The notes under the pieces were generated by a model. That model had not been told where the DNA came from, did not search any database, and worked only from the letters and a program-made list of their open reading frames with translations. Positions 16,776 to 26,104 of a stretch of 40,025 nt of DNA are shown one piece after another (positions within the stretch are counted from its first letter, which is position 1; each line of letters starts with the position of its first letter). The stretch is from an uncultured Thermosynechococcus sp. GTDB lineage: Bacteria; Cyanobacteriota; Cyanobacteriia; Thermosynechococcales; Thermosynechococcaceae. Position numbers and translations under genes: made by a program. The stretch spans positions 1-40,025 of the forward strand of contig NZ_CALJEM010000006.1 in the NCBI RefSeq assembly GCF_938074695.1. Reading direction: 5' to 3'.

Positions 16776-18959
16776 ATGCCCAAGTCATCACCGCATACGT
16801 TCCTCTTGGAGGTGGGCACGGAGGATCTCCCCGCCCGCTTTGTCAGTAGCGCCCTGCGCCAGTGGCACACCTTGATCCCGCAAACCCTGAAGGAACGGGG
16901 ACTAATGGGAGAAGTCAAGGTCTGGGCAACACCGCGCCGCTTGGCGGTGCTGATTGAGGGGTTGCCGCCGCAGCAGCCGGATCAAGCCATTGAAGTTAAG
17001 GGGCCCGCAGCCACTGTGGCCTTTCGCGAGGGGGAACCGACTCCTGCTTTACTGGGTTTCCTGCGATCGCGCCAAGGCCGCCTTGAGGATATCGAAATCC
17101 GCTCCACCGAAAAGGGGGAGGTGGTCTATCTCAAGCAGGTTCGCCCCGGTCAACCTACCCCCCAACTCTTGACTGAGTTAGCGCAGCAGTGGATTGCTGC
17201 CCTTGAGGGCACTCGCTTCATGCGCTGGGGGGATGGGGATTTGCGCTTTTCCCGTCCCATTCGTTGGCTGGTGCTACTGTGGGATGAGCAAGTGTTGCCC
17301 TTGGTTTTGGAGAGCCATTCTGTGCGCATTGCCAGCGATCGCACCACCTATGGCCATCGCGTACTTTCCCAAGGTGCCATTGCCCTCAACCTTGCCCAAG
17401 ACTATGAATCTACCCTGAAAACGGTGGGGGTCTTGGTAAATCCAGAAGTCCGCCGGCAACGGATTCGCGAGCAAATTGCCGCCCTTGCCCAGGAGGCGGG
17501 GGGATGGGTGGATTTGGAGGTGCCCCTTTTGGAGGAAGTGACCCACCTAGTGGAATGGCCGACGGCTGTCCTAGGAAGTTTTGAATCGCGGTTTCTGGCT
17601 CTGCCCCTTGAGGTCATTACCACCGTCTTGGTCTCCCATCAGCGGTATTTTCCCGTGTACACCGATGCGACGCGCCAAGCTCTGCTGCCACTTTTCATCA
17701 CGATTAGTAACGGCGACCCGGCGGCAACTCCTTTGATTCGTGCCGGCAATGAACGGGTAATTCGCGCCCGCCTAGCGGATGCGGCGTTCTTCTACAGGGC
17801 GGATACGGCACAGCCCCTAGAGCACTATCGGGCAAAACTGGCCACTGTGACGTTCCAAGATGAACTGGGTTCTATGGCGGACAAGGTGGAGCGGATAACC
17901 GCCCTGGCAAGGCAAATTGCCACGGCATTAAATTGCCCTGCCGAAGAAGTTGCACTGATTGAGCGCACGGCTTCTCTGTGCAAGGCTGACCTTGTGACCC
18001 AAATGGTGGGGGAATTTCCTGAGCTGCAGGGCTACATGGGGCAAGTCTATGCCACCGTTGCCGGCGAAGCCCCAGCAGTGGCCATGGGAATTTTTGAACA
18101 TTATCTGCCTCGTTTTGCCGGCGATCGCCCCCCTCAAACTCTTACGGGTCAGGTGGTGGGGTTAGCCGATCGCCTGGATACCTTGGTCTGCCTCTTTGGC
18201 CTTGGCCTGTGTCCCACGGGCTCGTCAGATCCCTTTGCTCTACGGCGGGCCGCTAATGCGGTGATCACGATCCTCTGGCAGGGGGAACATCACCTGAATC
18301 TTTTGGCTGTCCTCGAGGAGCAGGCCCAAGCCTTTTGTCGCCAGTTTACCGCCAAGCTCAGTGTCAGGGATTTAGAGCAGCAACTGCGGCAGTTTTTTAG
18401 TCAACGGCTGCGAACCTTGCTCCAAGAAGATCTTGGCATTGAGTATGACCTAGTGAATGCCGTCATTCCAGAGGATCAGCCGGAGTTGCAGACTCGTGCC
18501 CTCGCCGATGTGGTTGATGCCCGCGATCGCGCCCAATTTCTGCAAAAACTGCGCCAGTCCGGTGAACTCATGGCCATTTACCCCACCGTGAACCGGGCGG
18601 CTCGCTTAGCCCGCCAAGGTAGTCTAGAAGCAGACTGCCTAAATATCCGTGCAGTCAAGGCCAAGCACCTCGAAGCCCCAATTGAAAAGGAATTCTATGC
18701 CGCCCTCAAGGGGATCTTGCCAAGGGTGCAGCAAGCCCAAGCTCAGCGTGCCTATGGGGAAATTGTAGAGGCTTTAGCCTCCCTTGCCCCCATCGTCAGT
18801 CGCTTCTTTGATGGGGAAGAAAGTGTGCTCGTGATGGCAGAGGATGCAACCCTGCGTGCCAATCGCCTGGCGCTCCTTGGTCTATTGCGCAACTGCGCAG
18901 CAATTATTGGCGATTTTGGGGCGATCGTGCAAACAGAAAGTGTTGCATCAAGCCCATAA
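16776..18959 (+). CDS. glyS: Glycyl-tRNA synthetase beta subunit
   Basis: This 727-residue protein starts TFLLEVGTEDLPARFV, the hallmark N-terminus of GlyS. It continues with the ATPRRLAVL, IRWLVLLWD and SHQRYFPVY segments and LPLFITISNGDP, all characteristic of the beta subunit of alpha2beta2 GlyRS. It then has an HD-like region and a C-terminal DALR anticodon-binding domain. The beta subunit binds tRNA(Gly). The alpha subunit (glyQ) is not in this window. The ATG at 16776 is 12 bp after pnp. No convincing terminator was seen in the 140 bp downstream. Confidence 0.96.
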   Translation: MPKSSPHTFLLEVGTEDLPARFVSSALRQWHTLIPQTLKERGLMGEVKVWATPRRLAVLIEGLPPQQPDQAIEVKGPAATVAFREGEPTPALLGFLRSRQGRLEDIEIRSTEKGEVVYLKQVRPGQPTPQLLTELAQQWIAALEGTRFMRWGDGDLRFSRPIRWLVLLWDEQVLPLVLESHSVRIASDRTTYGHRVLSQGAIALNLAQDYESTLKTVGVLVNPEVRRQRIREQIAALAQEAGGWVDLEVPLLEEVTHLVEWPTAVLGSFESRFLALPLEVITTVLVSHQRYFPVYTDATRQALLPLFITISNGDPAATPLIRAGNERVIRARLADAAFFYRADTAQPLEHYRAKLATVTFQDELGSMADKVERITALARQIATALNCPAEEVALIERTASLCKADLVTQMVGEFPELQGYMGQVYATVAGEAPAVAMGIFEHYLPRFAGDRPPQTLTGQVVGLADRLDTLVCLFGLGLCPTGSSDPFALRRAANAVITILWQGEHHLNLLAVLEEQAQAFCRQFTAKLSVRDLEQQLRQFFSQRLRTLLQEDLGIEYDLVNAVIPEDQPELQTRALADVVDARDRAQFLQKLRQSGELMAIYPTVNRAARLARQGSLEADCLNIRAVKAKHLEAPIEKEFYAALKGILPRVQQAQAQRAYGEIVEALASLAPIVSRFFDGEESVLVMAEDATLRANRLALLGLLRNCAAIIGDFGAIVQTESVASSP

Positions 18960-19103
18960 CTCTCACCACCTTTGCAATGTGTAAAAGTGTTGCTTAGCTC
19001 ACAGCAGCAACGCATAATTGAGAGTACCCCAATTGAGAATTGCCGTGGCCTGTTCATCTGAGCAGTCACTCAATTGGCATTTAGACTGTTTGCGAGAATT
19101 GTC

Positions 19104-20009
19104 ATGACTGCTGACCCCCCAGCCAAGCGCTCCCGCCCCAAGAAGCCCCCAGCGACTCCGCCAAAGCCTTCCTCTGAATTAGCAACGCCCCCCAAGCCTC
19201 GTCCGGAAATTCTCGGTGTGGCCGCAGCGGCTAGCTCAGCCCCAAAACCCAGCGTTGTCTCTGAAGAATCTGTTCCTCGGCAGGCAGAAGTCCTATCCCG
19301 TCCCCAACCGATCCCACCCCCCAGTGAACGATTGCAATATCGGGCAATCGGGGTTGTGCGGGGTCGCTATGTGCCCACTTCAGAGGAGGAGTTTAACCGA
19401 GGGGTCATGATTGCCGAGGATGGGGTGGAAATTGAAACCGTCCTCTTGGGGCAGGTGATGAACCTGATTAAAAAATATCTCGACCTGAATGAACCCCATC
19501 TCTGGGTGGTTTATCCCCGCACGCGGGGCGTTGAGAAAGAAGAGGTGAAACTCCACCTACAAATTGTTGGCGTATGGGAACCGCAGCGTCTGCAACAGGC
19601 CAATGCCACAGCAGTCGATCCGGGCGTTAATGACGGTTACTTTTCCATACGGGGAGAAGTGATCTTCAACTCCCAGGAGAAAAACTTTGTGGTCGTTAAA
19701 ATTCAACAGTTGCCGCGGCGGCGGGGTGAAAAACCGAAAGCATTCAAACTCAAACTGGTCGGAACCGTCCCGATGAAGTCGCCGGGGTACTTTTGGGATT
19801 TTCAGGTGCAGCGACAGGGGACAAGTTTAGTCGTCCAAGAGGCAACTAGAGTCGGTATTCTGCCACCCCGTAAGCTCAAAAAGTCTAAGAAAGCCAAGGC
19901 ACGGCCAGCCCGTCCCCACCGCCCGCAGCGGGCCGGTTCATCGTCAACATCGCCGCGTTCGGCCTCCGTTCGCCCTGTACGGCGATCGCCCAACCCACCC
20001 TTGAACTAG
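19104..20009 (+). CDS. Proline-rich cyanobacterial protein of unknown function
   Basis: TTG 19074 opens the frame, but ATG 19104 (MTADPPAKRSRPKKPP) is preferred, giving 301 residues. Residues 1-75 are proline/lysine/alanine-rich and probably disordered. A conserved-looking core (about 80-245) contains YRAIGVVRGRYVP, VLLGQVMNLIKKYLDL, LWVVYPRTRG and FSIRGEVIF, alternating strands that suggest a small beta-barrel. The tail (LKKSKKAKARPARPHRPQR) is highly basic, with pI suited to RNA or DNA binding. I do not recognise a characterised family. It is not linked to its neighbours except by strand, with 144 bp after glyS. Confidence 0.75.
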   Translation: MTADPPAKRSRPKKPPATPPKPSSELATPPKPRPEILGVAAAASSAPKPSVVSEESVPRQAEVLSRPQPIPPPSERLQYRAIGVVRGRYVPTSEEEFNRGVMIAEDGVEIETVLLGQVMNLIKKYLDLNEPHLWVVYPRTRGVEKEEVKLHLQIVGVWEPQRLQQANATAVDPGVNDGYFSIRGEVIFNSQEKNFVVVKIQQLPRRRGEKPKAFKLKLVGTVPMKSPGYFWDFQVQRQGTSLVVQEATRVGILPPRKLKKSKKAKARPARPHRPQRAGSSSTSPRSASVRPVRRSPNPPLN

Positions 20010-20023
20010 CACCAAGGCATGAC

Positions 20024-20051
20024 TTGTCGAGGTGTTGTAAATTTTTATAAA
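20024..20051 (+). promoter_or_regulatory. Candidate promoter of guaB3
   Basis: TTGTCG (20024-20029) and TATAAA (20046-20051) lie 16 bp apart in an AT-rich stretch. A transcript would start near 20058, about 64 nt before the ATG. Confidence 0.4.
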
Positions 20052-20121
20052 TTTGTTCCACTGCCAACAACAACTTAGACACCCTACTTGATTGTTTAGC
20101 CCACCTACTGCGAGGAACACC

Positions 20122-21285
20122 ATGACCATTCAACTGGGGGGACATCGCACCGCCCGTCGCGCCTACGGTATTGATGAAATTGCCCTTGTCCCCGGCAACC
20201 GTACCCTAGATCCCCAACTGGCGGATACCCGCTGGCGCATTGCCCATATTGAACGGGAAATTCCAATTATTGCCAGTGCGATGGATGGGGTTGTGGATGT
20301 AACAATGGCGGTCAAGCTCAGCCAACTGGGAGCCCTAGGCGTCCTCAACTTGGAGGGACTCCAAACCCGCTATGAAGACCCAGACCCCATTCTGGAGCGT
20401 ATTGCCAGTGTCAGTGGGGATGAATTTGTACCCCTGATGCAGCAGTTGTATGCCCAGCCAATTCAGCCCCACCTCATTGAGAAACGCATTCAAGAAATCA
20501 AATCCCAAGGGGGAATTGCCGCCGTCAGTCTAACGCCAGCAGGCGCGAGTCGGTTTGGGGATGTAGTGGCAGCAGCGGGGGCAGATTTGCTCTTTGTGCA
20601 GGCCACCGTGGTCTCACCGGCTCACATTGCTCCAGAAGGTACAGAACCCCTTGACCTTGCGGCTTTTTGTGAACGGATGCCGATGCCTGTGGTTTTAGGC
20701 AACTGCGTCACCTATGAGGTAGCCCTCAGTCTGATGCACTGCGGAGCGGCAGCAATTCTTGTGGGGATTGGGCCAGGAGCCGCTTGTACTTCCCGCGGCG
20801 TGCTGGGGGTGGGGGTGCCGCAAGTGACAGCGATTGCCGACTGTGCTGCGGCACGGGATGCCTACTTTGAAGAAACACAGCGCTATGTGCCTGTAATTGC
20901 CGATGGCGGCCTCGTCACCGGCGGTGATCTCTGCAAATGTATTGCCTGTGGCGCCGATGCGGTGATGATGGGGTCTCCCTTTGCCCGCGCCAAAGAAGCC
21001 CCCGGCCGCGGCTACCACTGGGGCATGGCTACGCCTAGTCCGGTGCTGCCTCGCGGAACGCGCATCTATGTGGGCACCACCGGTACCCTTGAGCAGATTC
21101 TGCGCGGACCGGCTCAGTTGGACGATGGCACCCACAACTTCTTGGGCGCATTGCAAACCAGCATGGGCACACTTGGCGCCAAGGATCTGCGGGAAATGCA
21201 GCAGGTGGAGATTGTCATTGCCCCCTCCCTCCTCACAGAAGGTAAGGTCTATCAAAAAGCACAAAAACTGGGAATGGGGCGCTAG
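20122..21285 (+). CDS. guaB3: GuaB3-type IMP dehydrogenase-related protein
   Basis: The frame opens at TTG 20092, but ATG 20122 with GAGG seven bases upstream gives a 387-residue protein. The TIM-barrel features of the IMPDH/GMP reductase family are present: DEIALVPG near the start, [12 protein letters not shown], the phosphate-binding loop [16 protein letters not shown] with its catalytic-loop Cys, and [12 protein letters not shown]. The two CBS domains of GuaB are absent and the flap region is unlike GuaB. It belongs to the actinobacterial/cyanobacterial GuaB3 subgroup, which is considered distinct from true IMPDH. A purine-nucleotide oxidoreductase role is likely, but the exact reaction is not evident from sequence. 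It converges on the NlpC/P60 gene with 4 bp overlap. Confidence 0.85.
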   Translation: MTIQLGGHRTARRAYGIDEIALVPGNRTLDPQLADTRWRIAHIEREIPIIASAMDGVVDVTMAVKLSQLGALGVLNLEGLQTRYEDPDPILERIASVSGDEFVPLMQQLYAQPIQPHLIEKRIQEIKSQGGIAAVSLTPAGASRFGDVVAAAGADLLFVQATVVSPAHIAPEGTEPLDLAAFCERMPMPVVLGNCVTYEVALSLMHCGAAAILVGIGPGAACTSRGVLGVGVPQVTAIADCAAARDAYFEETQRYVPVIADGGLVTGGDLCKCIACGADAVMMGSPFARAKEAPGRGYHWGMATPSPVLPRGTRIYVGTTGTLEQILRGPAQLDDGTHNFLGALQTSMGTLGAKDLREMQQVEIVIAPSLLTEGKVYQKAQKLGMGR

Positions 21286-21962
21286 CCCAAGGGAATGTAG
21301 CTATACTCAATGCGACCCCCGCCGCGAAACTGCCGCTGATAGGCAATACTCACAAGATCCTCGCTGGGGTAGAGGGTATCAATGCCAATGCCATTGCGGC
21401 CATCTTCTTTGCCAGAGCTGTGGATGTATTGCCCCTCCCCCAGATAGAGACCTACGTGGGTTGCCCTGTCACGCGTGCCAAAAAAGACCAAATCCCCCCG
21501 CCGGAGCTGGGGTAGGGTTTCCTCAATAGAAGGACTCCCCACAGGGGTGGTAAAGGCCTCCTGCTGATAGGCATCGCGGGGTAGCCAAATGCCCTGACTG
21601 GCAAAACTGGCCTGCATCAAGCCCGAGCAGTCGTAGTTGGGAGCTACCGTCCCTCCCCAAAGATATTCATGGGGAACCTGCTGTGCCGCAAGGCAAAAGG
21701 CAATAACGTCTTCAAGCACTGCCTCAATGTAGGCGCGATCGCGGGCAATGGGCTGATAGGGTTGAGGGGCGGGTGTCAAATGGCAGTATTCCCTTGCATC
21801 CAGCCAGCCCCAGTATTCGTCCTCCGCCAGTTGTACGTAGGTGCGCTCAGCCGTGGGAGAAGGTGCCCAGAGAAAGCGTCCGGTCGCGCCTTGGGTGGCG
21901 AGGCGATCGCCTGTCGGTGCATCGTAGAGATTCACCGGTGCGGTGAGTTGATAAAGCTGCAT
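21282..21962 (-). CDS. NlpC/P60 (C40) peptidoglycan peptidase with SH3-like domain
   Basis: This is a 226-residue protein. Residues 1-65 form a bacterial SH3-like region (VNLYDAPTGDRLATQ... YWGWLDAREY). The C40 peptidase follows with Cys112 (YDCSG), His169 (ATHVGLY) and His181 (YIHSSG) as the triad, plus GDLVFFG. The layout matches cyanobacterial gamma-D-glutamyl-diamino acid endopeptidases that trim stem peptides of muropeptides. No N-terminal signal peptide is visible, so it may act on recycled muropeptides in the cytosol. It is the last gene of the band7-purS-X-purQ operon, 28 bp after purQ. Confidence 0.9.
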   Translation of the reverse strand: MQLYQLTAPVNLYDAPTGDRLATQGATGRFLWAPSPTAERTYVQLAEDEYWGWLDAREYCHLTPAPQPYQPIARDRAYIEAVLEDVIAFCLAAQQVPHEYLWGGTVAPNYDCSGLMQASFASQGIWLPRDAYQQEAFTTPVGSPSIEETLPQLRRGDLVFFGTRDRATHVGLYLGEGQYIHSSGKEDGRNGIGIDTLYPSEDLVSIAYQRQFRGGGRIEYSYIPLG

Positions 21963-21990
21963 GGGCGTCTAATGGTTCAAGGAACAATCA

Positions 21991-22713
21991 CTAGGCAACG
22001 GCTGCATTCAAGAGGGACTTAAACAACTGCAACCCATCTAAAGTGTGGTCGCTAGGACAGTGGGTCAAGGCGGGGTCGGCGGCACGCTCAGGGTGCGGCA
22101 TCATCCCCAACACATTGCCCGCCGCATTGCAAATGCCGGCGATATTGTTCAGCGAACCATTGGGATTACTCTCAGGGGTGATATTCCCATGGGCATCGGC
22201 ATAGCGAAAGAGGACTTGGCGGTTGGCTTCCAATTCGGCAAGGGTGGCCGCATCGGCATAGTAGCAGCCTTCACCGTGGGCAATGGGCAAACGAATCACC
22301 GTTTGATGACCATAGGCTTGGAGCCACGGGCGTTCTTTGGCTTCTAGGCGCAAATGCACGCGATCGCAAATAAAGTGCAAGTCCCGATTGCGCACTAGGG
22401 CACCGGGGAGCAGTTTTGCCTCGGTGAGGATTTGAAACCCATTGCAAATACCCAGCACCCATTTGCCGGCGGCAGCATGGTCTTCAACAGCGGCCATAAT
22501 TGGCGAGAAACGGGCGATCGCCCCACAGCGCAAATAATCGCCAAAACTAAAGCCCCCCGGCAGCACAATCAGGTCATAGTTGCTCAGATTGGTCTCTTCG
22601 TGCCACAGCAGTTGCGTCGGCCACCCCAGAATTTCACTCGTGACATAGGCCACATCGCGATCGCAATTCGATCCGGGAAAAACTACGATCCCTACCTTTA
22701 GGACATGACTCAC
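21991..22713 (-). CDS. purQ: Phosphoribosylformylglycinamidine synthase, glutaminase subunit
   Basis: This 240-residue class I glutamine amidotransferase has the PurQ N-terminus [23 protein letters not shown], the nucleophile Cys in [10 protein letters not shown] and the His/Glu pair in the MMPHPERA segment. It supplies ammonia to PurL for FGAR to FGAM conversion in purine synthesis. The start is GTG 22713, overlapping the stop of protein X by 4 bases (GTGA), a sign of translational coupling. purS lies just upstream, while purL is not in the window. Confidence 0.95.
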   Translation of the reverse strand: MSHVLKVGIVVFPGSNCDRDVAYVTSEILGWPTQLLWHEETNLSNYDLIVLPGGFSFGDYLRCGAIARFSPIMAAVEDHAAAGKWVLGICNGFQILTEAKLLPGALVRNRDLHFICDRVHLRLEAKERPWLQAYGHQTVIRLPIAHGEGCYYADAATLAELEANRQVLFRYADAHGNITPESNPNGSLNNIAGICNAAGNVLGMMPHPERAADPALTHCPSDHTLDGLQLFKSLLNAAVA

Positions 22714-23315
22714 AGCAGTTCATCCATCACGTCAGTAATCGGCTTTAACTTGGCGGGAGCATGGAGCAGCTCAATATCCCGTAGCCAGATCACGCCGCGT
22801 CCCATAAATTCCACCCCAATTTTAATCAAGCCGGGGGTCTGAGGTGCCGGCTTGAGGTGAAAAGGCACTTCGCACAGGTGCCAGTCGCGATTGCCCACAA
22901 AGGAAACCGTGCGGGAAAATGTCCAACCAAAGGGTTGACTGCGGCTGAGAAAGAATTGCCCACCCTCAGGCAATGCCCCCGTTTTCACCAAAGCACGACA
23001 CAGGAGTAGTTGATCGCCCTTTTGAGCAGAGGGCACTTCTAACCAAAGATGGGCTTCCGATAGTTCAAAAAGAGGAATTGTCTGCGGCCGGTGGGACTCC
23101 AGACACCAAGCAGCACCTTCGACCCTGAGGCCAGAACCCGCGATCGGTGAATCCACACCCGCCCGAAAGAGAGCCACCCGTTGGAAGGGGGCTGCGGGTT
23201 CCGGCACCTGAAGGAATGGGGCAAGAGTATCCGCCAAGGACTGCAATCCCGACTCAATGCCGGCCTTGATGCCTGCCTCGATACTGGCCAATAAATCATC
23301 CCACCAGTTGAACAT
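22710..23315 (-). CDS. Unknown protein X between purS and purQ
   Basis: This 201-residue protein begins with an amphipathic helical segment (about residues 1-35, WWDDLLASIEAGIKAGIESG). It is followed by an all-beta-looking region (VALFRAGVDSP, LWLEVPSAQKGDQLLLCRAL, GWTFSRTVSFVGNRDW, VGVEFMGRGVIWLRDIEL) that could be a jelly-roll. The GNRDWH and MGRGVIWLRDIEL pattern recalls carbohydrate-binding-like folds, but I cannot assign a family. Five bases separate it from purS and it overlaps purQ by four. It is therefore cotranslated with FGAM synthase subunits, which hints at, but does not prove, a related or membrane-recruiting role. Confidence 0.75.
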   Translation of the reverse strand: MFNWWDDLLASIEAGIKAGIESGLQSLADTLAPFLQVPEPAAPFQRVALFRAGVDSPIAGSGLRVEGAAWCLESHRPQTIPLFELSEAHLWLEVPSAQKGDQLLLCRALVKTGALPEGGQFFLSRSQPFGWTFSRTVSFVGNRDWHLCEVPFHLKPAPQTPGLIKIGVEFMGRGVIWLRDIELLHAPAKLKPITDVMDELL

Positions 23316-23320
23316 CGTGC

Positions 23321-23590
23321 CTATCCTGCGGCAGTTGCCAGCTCCTGTACCTCAATGCGAAACGTTTCAATCACCGGATTGGCCAACAGTTGATCGGCAA
23401 TGTGGGTAAGCTGTGCCTCGGCCGTGGCGCGATCGCTAGCCTCTAAGTTGAGTTCCACCACTTTGCCAATGCGCACCGATTGCACATTTGTATAACCCAG
23501 ATGATGAATCCCCGCCTGTACCGCTACCCCTGCTGGGTCTAACACCGATGGGCGTAGTGTCACAAAAACCTGTGCCCGGAATTGTGCCAT
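23321..23590 (-). CDS. purS: Phosphoribosylformylglycinamidine synthase subunit PurS
   Basis: This 89-residue protein has the PurS fold pattern: FRAQVFVTLRPSVLDPAGVAV, then the helical-strand GYTNVQSVRIGKVVEL and a C-terminal NPVIETFRIEV strand. PurS bridges PurQ and small PurL in the FGAM synthase complex. It starts 3 bp after the band-7 gene stop and is followed by protein X and purQ. Confidence 0.93.
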   Translation of the reverse strand: MAQFRAQVFVTLRPSVLDPAGVAVQAGIHHLGYTNVQSVRIGKVVELNLEASDRATAEAQLTHIADQLLANPVIETFRIEVQELATAAG

Positions 23591-23593
23591 GGA

Positions 23594-24553
23594 CTATACC
23601 TCGCGGGACGGCTGCTCGATGAGGGATTTCACACCCTCAATTGTGGCCGGAATACTGCTGGGGTCCATAAATAGTACTTTACTGCTGTCACTGTGACCAA
23701 TGGTGCGCCCCATATCCAAGTACCCTTGAGCAAGGAGAAACTGGAGCGCCTCCTTTGTCTTGGGATCTTCGCGCAGTGCTGCCGCAATAATTTTCATGGC
23801 CTCTGCGGTTCCTTGGGCACGCAAAATCTGATCTTGGCGCTCCGCTTGGGCGCGCAACACCACCACTTTTTGTTGAGCTTCCGCTGCCAGAATGGCTGCT
23901 TTTTGTTCGGCCTGGGCGGCTAACACCTGGGCTTCTGCTTTACCGCGGGCAGAGTTGATGGCAGCTTCGCGCTCCCCTTCCGAGGTGAGAATTGCGGCGC
24001 GTCTCTTGCGCTCAGCGGACATTTGCAATTCCATTGAGTCTTTCACAGCTTGGGAAGGGGCAATATCCCGCAGTTCCACGCGGGTAACTTTCACCCCCCA
24101 TGGGTCCGTGGCAATATCCAAATCGCGCAGGAGGTTCTCATTGATTTGAGTGCGGGCGGTAAATGTTTCATCCAGTTCGAGCTTACCTATCTCCGCGCGA
24201 ATTTGCGTTTGCACCAAGTTAGTCATTGCCATGGTGAGGTTTTCCACCTTGTAGTAGGCGCGCTCCATGTCCATAATCCGCCAATAGACGACGGCATCCA
24301 CCGTAATCGTCACATTGTCGCGGGTAATACACTGCTGCGGCGGAACATCCAATACTTTTTCCCGAATCGTTTCCTCAAAGACCACCCGATCAAGGATCGG
24401 CAGCATAAAATTTAGCCCCGGTTCTAAGCGACGGCTATAGCTGCCCAACCGCTCCACCAAGGCTATATTACCCTGATTAACAATCCGTACAGAGTTGGCA
24501 ATACCCCAACCCCCAACCCCCAGTAGAAACAGAAGACCAAACAGTTCATTCAT
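23594..24553 (-). CDS. Band 7 / SPFH (stomatin-like, QmcA-type) membrane protein
   Basis: This 319-residue protein has an N-terminal membrane helix ([18 protein letters not shown]). The SPFH domain follows ([24 protein letters not shown], about residues 27-190), then an alanine/glutamate-rich coiled coil ([24 protein letters not shown]...) and a short C-terminal domain ([15 protein letters not shown]). It forms oligomeric scaffolds at the cytoplasmic or thylakoid membrane that organise proteases or lipid microdomains. It leads the operon ahead of purS, an unusual pairing that may only reflect position. Confidence 0.92.
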   Translation of the reverse strand: MNELFGLLFLLGVGGWGIANSVRIVNQGNIALVERLGSYSRRLEPGLNFMLPILDRVVFEETIREKVLDVPPQQCITRDNVTITVDAVVYWRIMDMERAYYKVENLTMAMTNLVQTQIRAEIGKLELDETFTARTQINENLLRDLDIATDPWGVKVTRVELRDIAPSQAVKDSMELQMSAERKRRAAILTSEGEREAAINSARGKAEAQVLAAQAEQKAAILAAEAQQKVVVLRAQAERQDQILRAQGTAEAMKIIAAALREDPKTKEALQFLLAQGYLDMGRTIGHSDSSKVLFMDPSSIPATIEGVKSLIEQPSREV

Positions 24554-24659
24554 GGTTGCTATTGTCCAACGAGGTTACTACTACTCTAGCGGCTAAGTTT
24601 CAAGTTGGGGGTCTGGCGTCGCGTATCCATTTCCTTGTTGAACTTGGGAATCGAATGCC

Positions 24660-25514
24660 CTAACCGCTCGTTTTTGCTTTCAAAAAGGCAACAATCCCAT
24701 TGAGAAATGAGGAACTCAGACCTGTGCGGTCAGTATCCATCTCGTTGACAGGGGCTGGCTCAGAGGTGGAGGGCGATGAAATGTTTACCACTTCTTCCAC
24801 CATGCCCATGACCATCAGACGAAAACAGATTTTTTGTACCTCTAAGACTGCGATGTTGAGTCTTTGGGCAATCTGCTGAATTGTCGTTGTCCCATCAATA
24901 TGCTCCCATACTTGCCACTCAATTTTGCCCAATTGAACTGAGGGCGGCTCATTGACTAGGCTAACAATAGTAGAATCGGCAAGCGGTAGCTTATCCATCA
25001 GCGGCGTCCAATCCCGCAACAGCCGCAAGCCCGCTAAAGTAATGACTTGGGGCGAAGCACTCAAGCCCGTCATTTCAGCCAAGGGCAGCGGGTGCTGGGC
25101 ATCAAAATGAAAATATCCTTCCTTCCAAGCAAAAAGATGGGGAATTGGGGTGAGCACCTGTTGCTTGAACAGCAATTGGATTTGCTGGCTATCGAGGATG
25201 GCTTGAGACTTCAAGAAAACGCCAAGGGGCATGTTCCCTGGGTAGCGATTCATCACCCGCTGCAGCGTCAAGGGGTGAAGATAACCGCGCTGTTCAATCA
25301 GTTGGCGCAGACCTTGGTGATTCAATGTGGTTGTGGCAGCAACGATTTGACCGTAGCGAAAGAAGAGGTAGTGCTCCGGCGCCGCCGGCAGAAAGGGTAG
25401 CGCGTGGGATTCATCCATTGACTTCAGGGAAAGGCATCCCGTCTTTTGGCCTTGCTCTAGGAAACGAAAAACCTCGCCTAAAGAAAATTCTGAAAAATAG
25501 CCACTGATTTTCAT
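24660..25514 (-). CDS. DUF4388 (PATAN-like) protein with winged-helix-like C-terminus
   Basis: This 284-residue protein starts ISGYFSEFSLGEVFRFLEQGQKTGCL, the typical DUF4388/PATAN opening. An acidic region with FFRYGQIVAA and a Tyr-rich LFKQQVLTPIPHLFAWKEGYFHFD segment follow. A C-terminal helix-turn-helix-like part (IDGTTTIQQIAQRL, VLEVQKICFRLMVMGMVEEV) lies near residues 205-240, before an unstructured tail. DUF4388 proteins often act with Ras-like GTPases and roadblock proteins. It lies 30 bp after the GTPase gene on the same strand, consistent with a shared operon. Confidence 0.85.
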   Translation of the reverse strand: MKISGYFSEFSLGEVFRFLEQGQKTGCLSLKSMDESHALPFLPAAPEHYLFFRYGQIVAATTTLNHQGLRQLIEQRGYLHPLTLQRVMNRYPGNMPLGVFLKSQAILDSQQIQLLFKQQVLTPIPHLFAWKEGYFHFDAQHPLPLAEMTGLSASPQVITLAGLRLLRDWTPLMDKLPLADSTIVSLVNEPPSVQLGKIEWQVWEHIDGTTTIQQIAQRLNIAVLEVQKICFRLMVMGMVEEVVNISSPSTSEPAPVNEMDTDRTGLSSSFLNGIVAFLKAKTSG

Positions 25515-25543
25515 CGGTTCCCCCTAGTTTCGTGATTTTGTTG

Positions 25544-26092
25544 CTAACGAAGAGCAGTTGCTTGGGACTCGGCGTAGGTTTGAATTAAGGTGATGATGGC
25601 TGTGGCAACGGAGGAGCGTTCCAAGGCATTCACGGCAACCATTGGCGGTCGTCCATGGGGACTGAGATAGCCAAGGGCGATCGCGATCTCTTCCATTGGC
25701 CAAGCCTCAGGGCGATCTACATGGCTGCAGCCAATGACCATGGGAACTTTGCTGCGATGGCGCATAAAGGCAGAAATCCGCCGTGCAGCACGAAAGTCTT
25801 GGGGACGGTGGGAGCTGACCAGCAGAATAAAGGCATGGGCTTTGCGAATCAGGATGTCCCACATAAAGTCAAAGCGCTCTTGCCCCGGTGTACCGTACAA
25901 ATGCAGTGCCATCTGGGGACTGAATTGGAGACGCCCAAAGTCCATCGCCACGGTGGTACTCGGCTTAAGCTGAGCCGTTTCATCCGTTGCTTTGCGATCC
26001 GTGTCCACGGTTTCAATTTCACTAATCGTGCGGATAAAGGTGGACTTGCCGGCACCGACTGGCCCCGTGACCACAATGCGCATGATCTCCAT
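25544..26092 (-). CDS. Small Ras-like (MglA/Srprb-type) GTPase
   Basis: ATG 26092, preceded by AGGGGG, gives 182 residues. The P-loop is TGPVGAGKST (residues 9-18) and G3 is LYGTPGQERF (about 65-74) in place of DTAGQ. The position of G4 (normally NKxD) reads SHVD followed by RPEAW, so it lacks the canonical Asn-Lys pair. The pattern belongs to the prokaryotic MglA/Gtr-like GTPases that pair with roadblock proteins and set polarity or respond to receptors. It follows the roadblock gene by 12 bp. Confidence 0.87.
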   Translation of the reverse strand: MEIMRIVVTGPVGAGKSTFIRTISEIETVDTDRKATDETAQLKPSTTVAMDFGRLQFSPQMALHLYGTPGQERFDFMWDILIRKAHAFILLVSSHRPQDFRAARRISAFMRHRSKVPMVIGCSHVDRPEAWPMEEIAIALGYLSPHGRPPMVAVNALERSSVATAIITLIQTYAESQATALR

Positions 26093-26104
26093 GGGCAACC
26101 CCCT

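Noticed and set aside
18990-19015. Hairpin GTTGCT...AGCAAC after glyS as a terminator
   Set aside because: The stem is short and no U-tract follows.
20695-21264. 189-codon minus-strand open frame
   Set aside because: Antisense to guaB3, with His/Ala-rich composition typical of a shadow frame.
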